This document shows, in pieces, positions 34,001-42,076 of a stretch of 64,000 bases of DNA. The notes beneath the pieces were generated by a model. It ran no database searches, was not told the DNA's origin, and worked only from the letters and a program-made list of their open reading frames with translations. Within the stretch, counting starts at the first letter, position 1; each line of letters starts with the position of its first letter. This stretch comes from Curtobacterium sp. MCJR17_055 (GTDB taxonomy: Bacteria; Actinomycetota; Actinomycetes; Actinomycetales; Microbacteriaceae): assembly GCF_003224335.1 (NCBI RefSeq), contig NZ_QKLF01000005.1:342175-406174 (forward strand), read 5' to 3'. Position numbers and translations under genes: made by a program.

Positions 34001-35674
34001 AGCCTGACGGCTGTTCTGGCGACGAGGTCCGCGGTCTCGGCTCGCACGGAATACCCTCTGCTCGAGGGGCTCAGGCCAGACCTCTACCGATGCTTTATGG
34101 CGTGCACGTGGAAACACAGCAGCCGCTCGGGCGCAATTGGTCTGATCCATCCCGAGACGCACTTCACGGATGAGAAGGCCGGGTCTCTCCGCGCACTTAC
34201 GTATGCCCGCCTTCGGCGCCATTGGCAGTTCGTCAATGAGCTGACGCTCTTCGACGTGCATCATCTCGTGTCGTACGGTGTGCACGTCTACTCGGCAGAC
34301 GGCGCCGTCGGCTTCCTGCAAGCGACGAGCCTCTACCACCCGCAGACGGTCGCGGGCTCGCTGCGCCACAGTGGAGAGGGAGAAGAGCCCGGCCTGAAGA
34401 ACAGGGAGGGCAAGTGGGACCTTCGTCCGCACCAGTCGAGGATCGTCACCGTGACCGACGAAACGCTCGCGACGTGGCACGCGGTCCTGGAGGACGAGTC
34501 GGTGCCGGTGCGTCAGTCGCGGATGGTGTACGCGGTGAACCGTTCGACTGCTGCTGTGCTCGACAAACTCTCGAAGAGCAAGCGCATCGGGGACCTCCAA
34601 CTTGAGTTCTCCGGCGGCTGGAACGAGACAACCGACTTCAAACGCGGCTTGTTCAAGAAGTCCTGGGGGCCGGTCACGACCTGGGATGAAGTGATTCTGC
34701 AGGGCCCCCACATCTTCGTCGGCAACCCATTCTACAAGTCGCCCAACGAGACGATGCTCCACAACCAGGACTGGTCCCCGATCGACCTCGAGACGCTCGC
34801 CCCTGAGGCGATGGCGACTACCGCATACAAGCCAGCCGGGGATCGTGCTGTTTACGACACCGCCTACACACGCTGGGGCGAGGAGAAGCGCCCCGCTCGC
34901 GACTTCTACCGAGTGGCATGGCGAAGAATGGCGGCTAATACCGGCGAGCGCACGTTGATTCCAGTCATCATTCCGCCCGGCTCGGCGCACGTTGATGGCA
35001 TCTATTCCGCGGCCACCGAGAACGCATCGGATCTCCTCTTGGCGGCAGGATCACTCGCAAGCCTCGTGTCCGATGCGGCGACAAGGGCGGTTCCCAAGGG
35101 CGACATCCGAGCTGGGAGTTTAGTCCGACTGCCCCTGGCACAAGGCAAGCCTGCGAGTCTTATCCGTCACCGCGTAGCCCGTTTGGAGTGTGTGACGAGT
35201 GCTTACTCCGCGCTTTGGCTACGAGCGTTCGAGGACGTATGGCAGACCGACAACTGGGTTTCGCCTCGTTCCAACGTTCTGCTGGCAAGTCGGTCACAAG
35301 ATTGGACGGTGAGCGTCCCCCTACGGAGGGCCGCGGACCGGCGACAGGCGCTGGTTGAAATCGACGCTCTCGTCGCTCTGTCTCTCGACTTGACGGCTGA
35401 CGAGCTGTGCACCATCTATCGGACTCAGTTCGCCGTGCTGTACGGCTACGACCGCAACGTGTACTTCTACGACGCGAACGGACGGCTTGTTCCGAACGAG
35501 GTACTCAAGGTGTGGCGACAGAAGCAGGACGCGATCAGCGAGGACGAGCGCACGGCGACGAACGCCTCGGGTAACACCTACACGTACGAGCTGCCGTTCC
35601 GAACGCTGGACCGCGAAGCGGACATGCGCCAGGCGTACGCCCACTTCGAGAAGCTGCTGAAGGACGAGGCATGA
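31007..35674 (+). CDS. Large adenine-type DNA methyltransferase (DrmMI/PglX-like)
   Basis: The 1555-residue protein is a class I SAM-dependent DNA methyltransferase. Motif I is EPALGSGAFAIEAV near 566, followed by YGVDLNATAVEFAEITLWLDTM near 623. The catalytic motif NPPW, typical of N6-adenine methylation, is near 947. The region between them (about 270 residues beyond normal) is an insertion. The C-terminal 500 residues should be the target-recognition part; their DNA is lower in GC than the rest. No clear nuclease motif was found. It would mark host DNA so that the helicase/nuclease partners spare it. It overlaps the next gene by ATGA. Confidence 0.88.
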   Translation: MGTLTSEAIVVGEDWISEHYLTTDAKSQSFQSRVLERRAAWDADDAEGCASTRSRFSAKRAELMDFLATVNPDGVDDAADGQEALHALSTHLRSVLGYAQGVFHIDEAGPVRHVAIHGLEDAAPLALIDAKPVAQLEDVLAKDGDTLLSAWTPDVDDPKPLTSVVRALSVVFEGTAKFALVFAGRWLLVAERDRWYEGRYLALDVQLACERNDTKRGGEIDRVLTCVEAASLAPDSDGDVWWTSTLEDAVKHTVGVSEDLREGVRESIEIIANDVVQRRREQGLEPLPKDQAQPLAKQSLRFLYRILFLLYAEASPQLGVLPVNAPEYENGYSLDRLRELALVVIESPQGERATHLYQSLDVLFRLVDRGHAPKATDDDGAEPGLQFESLRADLFKPEAIALIGEVGLSDQNLQQVLRRLLLSKEAKGRDRGYISYADLGINQLGAVYEGLMSYTGFFAEEDLFEVAPNGDPSKGSWVVPVGRENGIKSHHFVTREDPTTGQPKRVRHPAGSFVYRLAGRERQQSASYYTPEVLTQFTVSQALEELLDQDGQRTSAEDILALTVCEPALGSGAFAIEAVRQLAEQYLKRREEELGERVDPDDRPRQLQKIKAAIALHQVYGVDLNATAVEFAEITLWLDTMSEGLEAPWFGLHLRRGNSLIGARRAVYDRSSVSSKAWLKQVPRDVPLLNEVELGEGQLRASTAGAVHHFLLPAEGWGSAVDAKEAKELAPEALAALKTWRRGILAKPTTKQLDQLVALGYRVETMWDLARRRLTIAEQEIRRDIPLWGREQPGSERKPAVSREEIERTLNDRDGAYQRLRRVMDAWCAMWFWPLTNALTDGATPPTLDEWIATLRELLGEQTVAKPKAVAQGQVTLGSSQSGWEALNDEERDDLDFASARHVADVLQDHPWLAATQRLADQQGFFHWELDFASVFERGGFDLQVGNPPWVKPDWDETAMLAEGDAWWALNPKPPTAEAERRRSEALTLASFKSEFLDSLTAVLATRSAVSARTEYPLLEGLRPDLYRCFMACTWKHSSRSGAIGLIHPETHFTDEKAGSLRALTYARLRRHWQFVNELTLFDVHHLVSYGVHVYSADGAVGFLQATSLYHPQTVAGSLRHSGEGEEPGLKNREGKWDLRPHQSRIVTVTDETLATWHAVLEDESVPVRQSRMVYAVNRSTAAVLDKLSKSKRIGDLQLEFSGGWNETTDFKRGLFKKSWGPVTTWDEVILQGPHIFVGNPFYKSPNETMLHNQDWSPIDLETLAPEAMATTAYKPAGDRAVYDTAYTRWGEEKRPARDFYRVAWRRMAANTGERTLIPVIIPPGSAHVDGIYSAATENASDLLLAAGSLASLVSDAATRAVPKGDIRAGSLVRLPLAQGKPASLIRHRVARLECVTSAYSALWLRAFEDVWQTDNWVSPRSNVLLASRSQDWTVSVPLRRAADRRQALVEIDALVALSLDLTADELCTIYRTQFAVLYGYDRNVYFYDANGRLVPNEVLKVWRQKQDAISEDERTATNASGNTYTYELPFRTLDREADMRQAYAHFEKLLKDEA

Positions 35675-38600
35675 GCGAGCTGCTCCCCTCAGTGCAGGCC
35701 GGCGAGATCACCAAAGGTCTCGTCGACTTCCTGACCACGACGTTCGCGCTCTCGGAGCCTGAAGCACAGACGACGCTGGAGCAGTTCTTGCAGGATCCGA
35801 AGGACGGCATCTTCCGAGGCCCGTACGTCCGGCTCCGGCTGCCGTTCCGTGCAGCGGATCCCGGCTGGGAGTCGGCGCTCGAGTGGACTCCACCGTTTCC
35901 GCCATACGGGCACCAGGCGGAAGCGATCGCCCGGCTCTCGAGCTTGCGGACGCCCGAGCACGACGGCCCGCAGCCGACGCTGGTGACGACCGGGACCGGT
36001 TCGGGCAAGACCGAGGCGTTCCTCTACCCGATCCTCGACCACGTCCTCCGCGCGAAGCGCCAGGGCATCGAGGGGATCAAGGCGCTCATCCTCTACCCGA
36101 TGAACGCGCTGGCGAACGACCAGTCCCGCCGCATCACCGACCTGATCATGACCGACCCCGCACTCGGCGGAATCCGCGCGGCGCTCTACGTCGGTGAGGA
36201 AGGCCCCCAGCGCTCGACCGTGACGAAGGACGGGCTGATCACCTCACGTCCCGCCATGCGTGAGCAAGCGCCGGACATCCTGCTCACCAACTACAAGATG
36301 TTGGACCAGCTCCTGCTGCGACCGTCTGACGCGACCCTCTGGGACCAGAGCGCCACGAGCCTCCAGTACCTGGTCCTCGACGAGTTCCATACGTACGACG
36401 GTGCGCAGGGGACGGACGTGGCCATGCTGCTGCGGCGCCTCGGTCTCGCACTCAAGGGGCGGTGGGGCGAGGACGACTTCGATGAGGCGGCGCGGCAGCG
36501 CCCCCTCGGGGTCATCGTGCCAGTCGCGACCTCGGCGACGCTCGGTGACGGCAGCGACCCGAGCGCGATGGTCGCGTTCGCGAACACGGTGTTCGGCGGA
36601 CGGTTCGATGCGTCGAGTGTCGTCACCGAGACGCGACTGTCCGTTGACGAGTGGTCTCGTGAGTCCATCGAGTCGATCAAGAAGCTGCACCTGGCGCCGG
36701 TTCCGGTGATCGACGCACGCGCGGCGCAGCTCCAGGAGCGACTCGGCGGGCAACGCCGCAGCCCGGAGGAGATCACGGCCGCGGTGCTCGAGTTGTTCTA
36801 CGTCGCGATGGAGGCTGAGGAAGGTCAGGAGCGCTATGAGGCCGCGCTTGCCTCGGCGACGGACGATGCAGACCGGCTCGAACTCGAGTTCGCGCTCATG
36901 CTGGCTCATCCCTTCGTCCGCGCGCTCGTGACCGCGAGTGAGCGGGCAACATCTCTCGCAGAGCTCGCGCGGACGCTGTTCCCCGACGAACTCGTCGCCG
37001 GCGAGCGGCCCGCGGACCGTGACGACGCTCGCCGAACCACGATCGTGATGGTGCTCGCCGCGCTCAGCCACCTCCGTAAGGAGTTCGGACGCCGGTCCGT
37101 GTCGGTCGATCTCCATCTCTGGGTCCGCGCGCTCACACGCGTCGACCGGGCGGCACAGTCGCTGCCGGACTTCCGCTGGGCCGACGATGGGGAGCTGCGC
37201 ACCGATGTGGGGGCCGGAGACGCGGCCGCCGAGGTCGCTCCCGCCTTCCCCGCGCTCTACTGCCGGCATTGCGGTCGCAGCGGCTGGGGCGTCGAGCTGG
37301 CGCCGACCGGCTGGGACCTGTCTCAGACCGATGCGAACATCCGTCGGAACCACGCCAACAAGCAGTCGAAGAGCCGGTTCCGGGCACTCATCCACGCTCC
37401 CCGCGAAGGGGAACTGGCCCTCGCTGGGGCGAGCGACGACGACGGCCTGACCACCGGCCCGTGGTGGTTCCGCGTCGCCGACCGGCAGATCACCAGCGAG
37501 CGCCCGAGCGCGGACGACGAAGGCGTCGCCGTGCCGATCCTCACCCTGACGGGTAACGCCGCGGACGAAGAGTCACGCGACGACGTCTGCCCGAACTGCG
37601 GCAAGACGAACGGCATCCGGTTCCTCGGATCCGCGATCGCCACGCAGTTGTCGACCGTCGTCACGACCCTCTTCGGCGATCGGCACCTCGACGACGGCGA
37701 GAAGAAGGCGCTGGTCTTCACCGACAGCGTGCAGGACGCCGCGCACCGAGCCGGCTTCATCCAGAGTCGGGCGCGCGTCTTCAACCTGCGCAATGCCGTG
37801 CGACAAGCCGTGGCAGAGGAGACCACGCTCGACGACATCCCGGCGGCGATGATGGCATCTGCCCACACGCCGAGCGAACGGTACCGGCTCCTCCCGCCAG
37901 ACCTTGCTGAGCGCGAAGGCTTCCGTGCGTTCTGGGACACGGAGAAGGCAGCGTCCGCAGTCGTCAGGAAGCGCGTCCAGCGACGGCTCGCGTTCGACCT
38001 CGCACTCGAGTTCGGTCTCGAGTCGCGGGTCGGGCGGACGCTCGAAGAGACCGGCAGCCTGGCAGCGCACGTCGAAGCGGGGCCGGCCACCCGACTGGAG
38101 GCTGTTGGTCGCGTTGCCGTCGAAGGTCTCGAGGTCGACTGGTCACTCGACGATGCCCGTGACGGATTGATGGACGCCGCTTCCGTCGTTCGATGGGTGC
38201 GCGGCACATTGGAACGGTTGCGTGAACGCGGCGCGATCGACCATCCGTGGCTGAACAAGTACGTCGAGAACGACGGCAACCGCCATTGGGTCTGGGGCGG
38301 CCGTCCGCGCCAAGAGGGGATGCCTGCGTTCCCCCGCGGACGCGAAGCGCCCGCTTTTGCAAGGGTGGGCAAGAAGACAAGCGGTTCACGCGAATCAGCG
38401 CTCGACACGGTCACCTCCTCGCAGAGCTGGTACGCACGGTGGACTGCTCGCTGCCTCGGCGTCGTTCCGTCGGCGGGCGAGAAGCTCGCTCGACGGCTCT
38501 TCGAGACACTCGACCGCGAAGGGATCGTGACGTCGAGACCGATCACAGGCGGTGACACCCGCGCCTACGGCCTGGCGCCGAGCAGCATCATCATCGGACC

Positions 38601-41600
38601 GGTCTCCGGAGCCGGAGCCGGAGCCGGCCAAACGCTCGTGTGCGACACGTGCGAGACCGAGACGCCGTCCGCTCACATCACCGCCGATCAGCTCGCCGGT
38701 GGCCCGTGCACCACGGCGCGGTGCCCGGGAACGCTCCTGCGCAAAGACTCGAAGCCGGAGAACTTCTACCGGGACCAGTACGACAACGGGCAGATGCGCC
38801 GGGTCGTCGCTCGCGAGCACACGAGTCTGCTCGAGGACAAGCTGCGGCTCGACTACGAGACCCAGTTCAAGAACAGCGATGCGCGGCCGGACGCGCCGAA
38901 CGTGCTCGTCGCGACACCGACCCTCGAGATGGGCATCGACATCGGTGACCTCTCGACCGTGTTCCTCGCTGGGCTCCCCCGCACCGTGTCGTCGTACCTG
39001 CAGCGGGTCGGTCGCGCCGGGCGGCTGACGGGAAACGCTTTCATCCTCGCGTTCGTCCTCGGACGCGGTGACCAGCTCCCGAAGATCGGGGATCCGTCGT
39101 CGGTCATCAACGGAGCCGTCCGGCCTCCGGCGACCTACCTGAACGCGGTCGAGATCCTGCAGCGTCAGTACACCGCGTTCGTCATCGACCAGCTCGCCGC
39201 GGACGGAGCGTTGCCAGAGACCCAGTACGCGCCGAAGGTCTTGAACGACTCCGAACCGGGCTCGTTCCTCGACCTGGTCATCACGAGTGCCGAGCAGCAC
39301 GTGGACCAGCACCTGGCACGCTTCACCGGCGCCTTCGACTCGCTGAACGAGGAAGTGGTCAGCGGGCTCTCTGACTGGGCCCGGCCTGTGGGGTCAGAGG
39401 CTCGGTCGAGTCAGCTCGCTCGGACGTTGCTCGACGCGAGCCTGCACTGGAACCAGGAGCTCGAGCGGCTCCGGCTCCGGACGAAGGCGATCGAGGAGTC
39501 GTTGCCGGAGCTCAAGCGCATGGCGGAGCTGACGAAGGAGAGCGAGGACGTGTCGGCCCACAACGCGGCTCGGGCCTCGCTGCGCTTGGCGAAGAAGCAG
39601 GCCGGGCAGCGACGGACGGAGTTCTGGGTCGCGGCCCTCGAACGGTACGGAGTGCTCCCGAACTACACGCTGCTCGACGACCGAGTCCAGCTGGACGTCG
39701 GACTCACCTGGGTCGACCCGGAGTCCGGTGAGTTCGCAGAAGAGCAGCGGAGCTACGAGCGAGGACGCAGCCGGGCGATCAGCGAGTTCGCGCCCGGCGC
39801 GCACTTCTACGCGCAGGGGCTCGACGTGACCATCGATGCCGTCGACCTCGGGACCGACGGCGAACGCGTTCGTGCCCTGGCCTTCTGCCCCGACTGCGGT
39901 TTCGCCCGAGACTTGGAAGAGGGTGCCGTCGTGACGTGTCCGCGGTGTTCGAGCACCGCAATCGCGGACGTCGACCAGCGACTGCGCGTCGTCGAAATCG
40001 AGCACGTCTCGGCGGAGGTCCGCCGCGACGAGTCGAGCATCAGCGACTCCAGCGAGGACCGCGAGCGGGTTCGCTTCACGGTCCAGCTCGCTGCCGACCT
40101 CGACGAGGCGAACGTCTCGGCGCAGTGGTACGTGGACGAAGTCGGGTTCGGCTGCAAGTTCGCGCGTGCGATGACCTTGCGCTGGGTGAACCTCGGTCGG
40201 GCGGGCCTCGGGGCGACGCGGTTCATCGCCGGCGCAGAACACGCTTCACCCCTGTTCCGTCTCTGCAAGGGCTGCGGGAAGCTCGACCGCGAAGGCGACA
40301 CAAACAACGCGTGGGAACACCGCGTGTGGTGCCGTTACCGGAAGGACCGGTCCGAGCACACCGACACGATCGCGCTCACGCGGACGCTCACGACGCAGGC
40401 GATCGTGCTGCGCGTCCCGCCGTCGATGACCGTCGGTGACGCGTTGTCCATGCCGAGCCTGTCCGCCGCGATCCAGCTCGGTCTGCGCGAGGTGATCGGT
40501 GGTGACCCCGACCACCTGCAGCTCAGCACCATGGCCGAACCCGTTCCGGGCGAGGACGTCAACAACCTCGCGCTGCTGATCCACGACACCGTCCCCGGTG
40601 GGACCGGCTACCTCGCCGACCTCGCGGACCCGTCGCGCATCCGCGAGGTGTTCGAGCAGGCCCTCGCCGCCCTCGAGCGGTGCGACTGTGCCAACGAACC
40701 GGTCCGAGCAGCGTGCGACAAGTGTCTGCTGCCGTTCGCCCCGGGGGGCGATGTGGGAAGCGTGTCGCGCACCAGCGCACTCCACAACCTCCAGGTGCTG
40801 CTGCAGTACCGCGACGGGAGCGCGTCGGACTGGTCCACGACCGAGGTCGACCCGGGTGTCCAAGACCCGGAGTCGCACCTCGAGCAGTGGTTCCGGAAGG
40901 TGTTCAAGGAGCGGGTGACGGCGCTCGGCGCCAGCCTCAAGGAGATCCCGGGCGAGTGGGGGTCGACTATCCAGGTCACGCTGCCGGGTCAGCACCGGAC
41001 ATGGTCGTTGCGGCCCCAGCAACTCGTCGGAGGCACGCGGCCGGACTTCGTGCTCGAGGCATCGGGCGCCCACGTCCCACCGGTCGCGATCTACACGGAC
41101 GGGTTCGCCTACCACGCGTCGCCGGCGCATCTGCGACTGGCAGACGACGCGATGAAGCGCCAGGGCCTGCGCGATCTCGGCTACCGCGTCGTCGCGCTGA
41201 CGTGGGACGACCTGCGCCGTCTGCGGGACGACGAAGCGGAGCCTGATCTGGACATCTACGACCCGTCGATGTCGTTGAAGTTCGCCGGGCCGTTCCAGCT
41301 GACCCCGGCGGACGTCAAGATGCTCAACGAGAACCCGATCACGACCCTGATGGGCTGGATCCAGAGCCCTGAGGATGCTGCAGCACGGACCGAGCGCCTC
41401 GCCGATGCGCTCCCGATGCTCGCGATCCCCAGGGGCAAGATGGTCGTCGAGAGCGGGTCGATCGTCGAGCAGGCGATCGCACTCGCGCTTGTCAGTAGCG
41501 GACCGGTCACGGCTGGTCCGACGTCCTGGGCGCTCCGGTCCGCACACCTCGCGATGCTCGCGCGTCGCCCGGTCGGCGCGCAGGGAGCGACGCCGCCCGA

Positions 41601-42075
41601 GACAGCGCTCGTGCTCGACGACAGCCCGGAAGCGCTGACCGCACCAGGGTTCCGGGAAGCTTGGCAGCGATGGCTCCGACTGTCGAACCTGCTCGGAGCA
41701 CGCTTGGTCAAGCCGGTGACCATCACGACGGCCAGCTCCAGCGCCGGCATCGCCGTTGCTCCGACGGTGCCGGTACGCGAGGAGTCCCGCGCAGATCTCA
41801 CGACGGAGTGGCAGGAGCTGATCGCGTTGGCCGAGCCGGAAGAGACGTCGATCCTTCGACAGCTCGTGGAAGCCGGCGTCGTCGTTCCCGTCCTCGGCCA
41901 TGAGACGAGCAGCGGCATCCCCGTCCCGATCGCGTGGCCAGAGGAACGCATAGCGCTCGACGCACTGTTGAGCGAAGCAGACCGGGACGAACTCCTCGGT
42001 GACGGATGGTCGCTCGTCTCGCCCTCGGACGACCCTGCTCTCCTCCGAATCCCGCGCAACCGGAAGGACTCCTGA
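35671..42075 (+). CDS. Giant SF2 helicase with DUF1998 and C-terminal nuclease domain
   Basis: This 2134-residue protein has a helicase core split over 1000 residues: TTGTGSGKTEAF near 108, DEFHTYDGAQG near 237, VATSATLGDGS near 288, VLVATPTLEMGIDIGDLSTVFLAG near 1081 and QRVGRAGR near 1111. CxxC pairs occur near 531, 638, 991, 1410 and 1532 and should bind zinc. DUF1998 lies at about 1590-1710, with HDTVPGGTGYLADLA and C-x-C...CDKCLLPF. Residues 1780-1860 (RPDFVLE, YTDGFAYH, DLGYRVVALTW) match the DG-x-x-H type of Vsr/DUF559-like nuclease folds. It looks like DrmA and DrmB fused, or a DruE-type helicase. Confidence 0.88.
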   Translation: MSELLPSVQAGEITKGLVDFLTTTFALSEPEAQTTLEQFLQDPKDGIFRGPYVRLRLPFRAADPGWESALEWTPPFPPYGHQAEAIARLSSLRTPEHDGPQPTLVTTGTGSGKTEAFLYPILDHVLRAKRQGIEGIKALILYPMNALANDQSRRITDLIMTDPALGGIRAALYVGEEGPQRSTVTKDGLITSRPAMREQAPDILLTNYKMLDQLLLRPSDATLWDQSATSLQYLVLDEFHTYDGAQGTDVAMLLRRLGLALKGRWGEDDFDEAARQRPLGVIVPVATSATLGDGSDPSAMVAFANTVFGGRFDASSVVTETRLSVDEWSRESIESIKKLHLAPVPVIDARAAQLQERLGGQRRSPEEITAAVLELFYVAMEAEEGQERYEAALASATDDADRLELEFALMLAHPFVRALVTASERATSLAELARTLFPDELVAGERPADRDDARRTTIVMVLAALSHLRKEFGRRSVSVDLHLWVRALTRVDRAAQSLPDFRWADDGELRTDVGAGDAAAEVAPAFPALYCRHCGRSGWGVELAPTGWDLSQTDANIRRNHANKQSKSRFRALIHAPREGELALAGASDDDGLTTGPWWFRVADRQITSERPSADDEGVAVPILTLTGNAADEESRDDVCPNCGKTNGIRFLGSAIATQLSTVVTTLFGDRHLDDGEKKALVFTDSVQDAAHRAGFIQSRARVFNLRNAVRQAVAEETTLDDIPAAMMASAHTPSERYRLLPPDLAEREGFRAFWDTEKAASAVVRKRVQRRLAFDLALEFGLESRVGRTLEETGSLAAHVEAGPATRLEAVGRVAVEGLEVDWSLDDARDGLMDAASVVRWVRGTLERLRERGAIDHPWLNKYVENDGNRHWVWGGRPRQEGMPAFPRGREAPAFARVGKKTSGSRESALDTVTSSQSWYARWTARCLGVVPSAGEKLARRLFETLDREGIVTSRPITGGDTRAYGLAPSSIIIGPVSGAGAGAGQTLVCDTCETETPSAHITADQLAGGPCTTARCPGTLLRKDSKPENFYRDQYDNGQMRRVVAREHTSLLEDKLRLDYETQFKNSDARPDAPNVLVATPTLEMGIDIGDLSTVFLAGLPRTVSSYLQRVGRAGRLTGNAFILAFVLGRGDQLPKIGDPSSVINGAVRPPATYLNAVEILQRQYTAFVIDQLAADGALPETQYAPKVLNDSEPGSFLDLVITSAEQHVDQHLARFTGAFDSLNEEVVSGLSDWARPVGSEARSSQLARTLLDASLHWNQELERLRLRTKAIEESLPELKRMAELTKESEDVSAHNAARASLRLAKKQAGQRRTEFWVAALERYGVLPNYTLLDDRVQLDVGLTWVDPESGEFAEEQRSYERGRSRAISEFAPGAHFYAQGLDVTIDAVDLGTDGERVRALAFCPDCGFARDLEEGAVVTCPRCSSTAIADVDQRLRVVEIEHVSAEVRRDESSISDSSEDRERVRFTVQLAADLDEANVSAQWYVDEVGFGCKFARAMTLRWVNLGRAGLGATRFIAGAEHASPLFRLCKGCGKLDREGDTNNAWEHRVWCRYRKDRSEHTDTIALTRTLTTQAIVLRVPPSMTVGDALSMPSLSAAIQLGLREVIGGDPDHLQLSTMAEPVPGEDVNNLALLIHDTVPGGTGYLADLADPSRIREVFEQALAALERCDCANEPVRAACDKCLLPFAPGGDVGSVSRTSALHNLQVLLQYRDGSASDWSTTEVDPGVQDPESHLEQWFRKVFKERVTALGASLKEIPGEWGSTIQVTLPGQHRTWSLRPQQLVGGTRPDFVLEASGAHVPPVAIYTDGFAYHASPAHLRLADDAMKRQGLRDLGYRVVALTWDDLRRLRDDEAEPDLDIYDPSMSLKFAGPFQLTPADVKMLNENPITTLMGWIQSPEDAAARTERLADALPMLAIPRGKMVVESGSIVEQAIALALVSSGPVTAGPTSWALRSAHLAMLARRPVGAQGATPPETALVLDDSPEALTAPGFREAWQRWLRLSNLLGARLVKPVTITTASSSAGIAVAPTVPVREESRADLTTEWQELIALAEPEETSILRQLVEAGVVVPVLGHETSSGIPVPIAWPEERIALDALLSEADRDELLGDGWSLVSPSDDPALLRIPRNRKDS

Positions 42076-42076
42076 C

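Noticed and set aside
38600..38630. GCCGGA repeat as a phase-variation switch
   Set aside because: The unit is six bases and lies in frame, coding for a short Gly-Ala linker, so changes in copy number would not switch the gene off.
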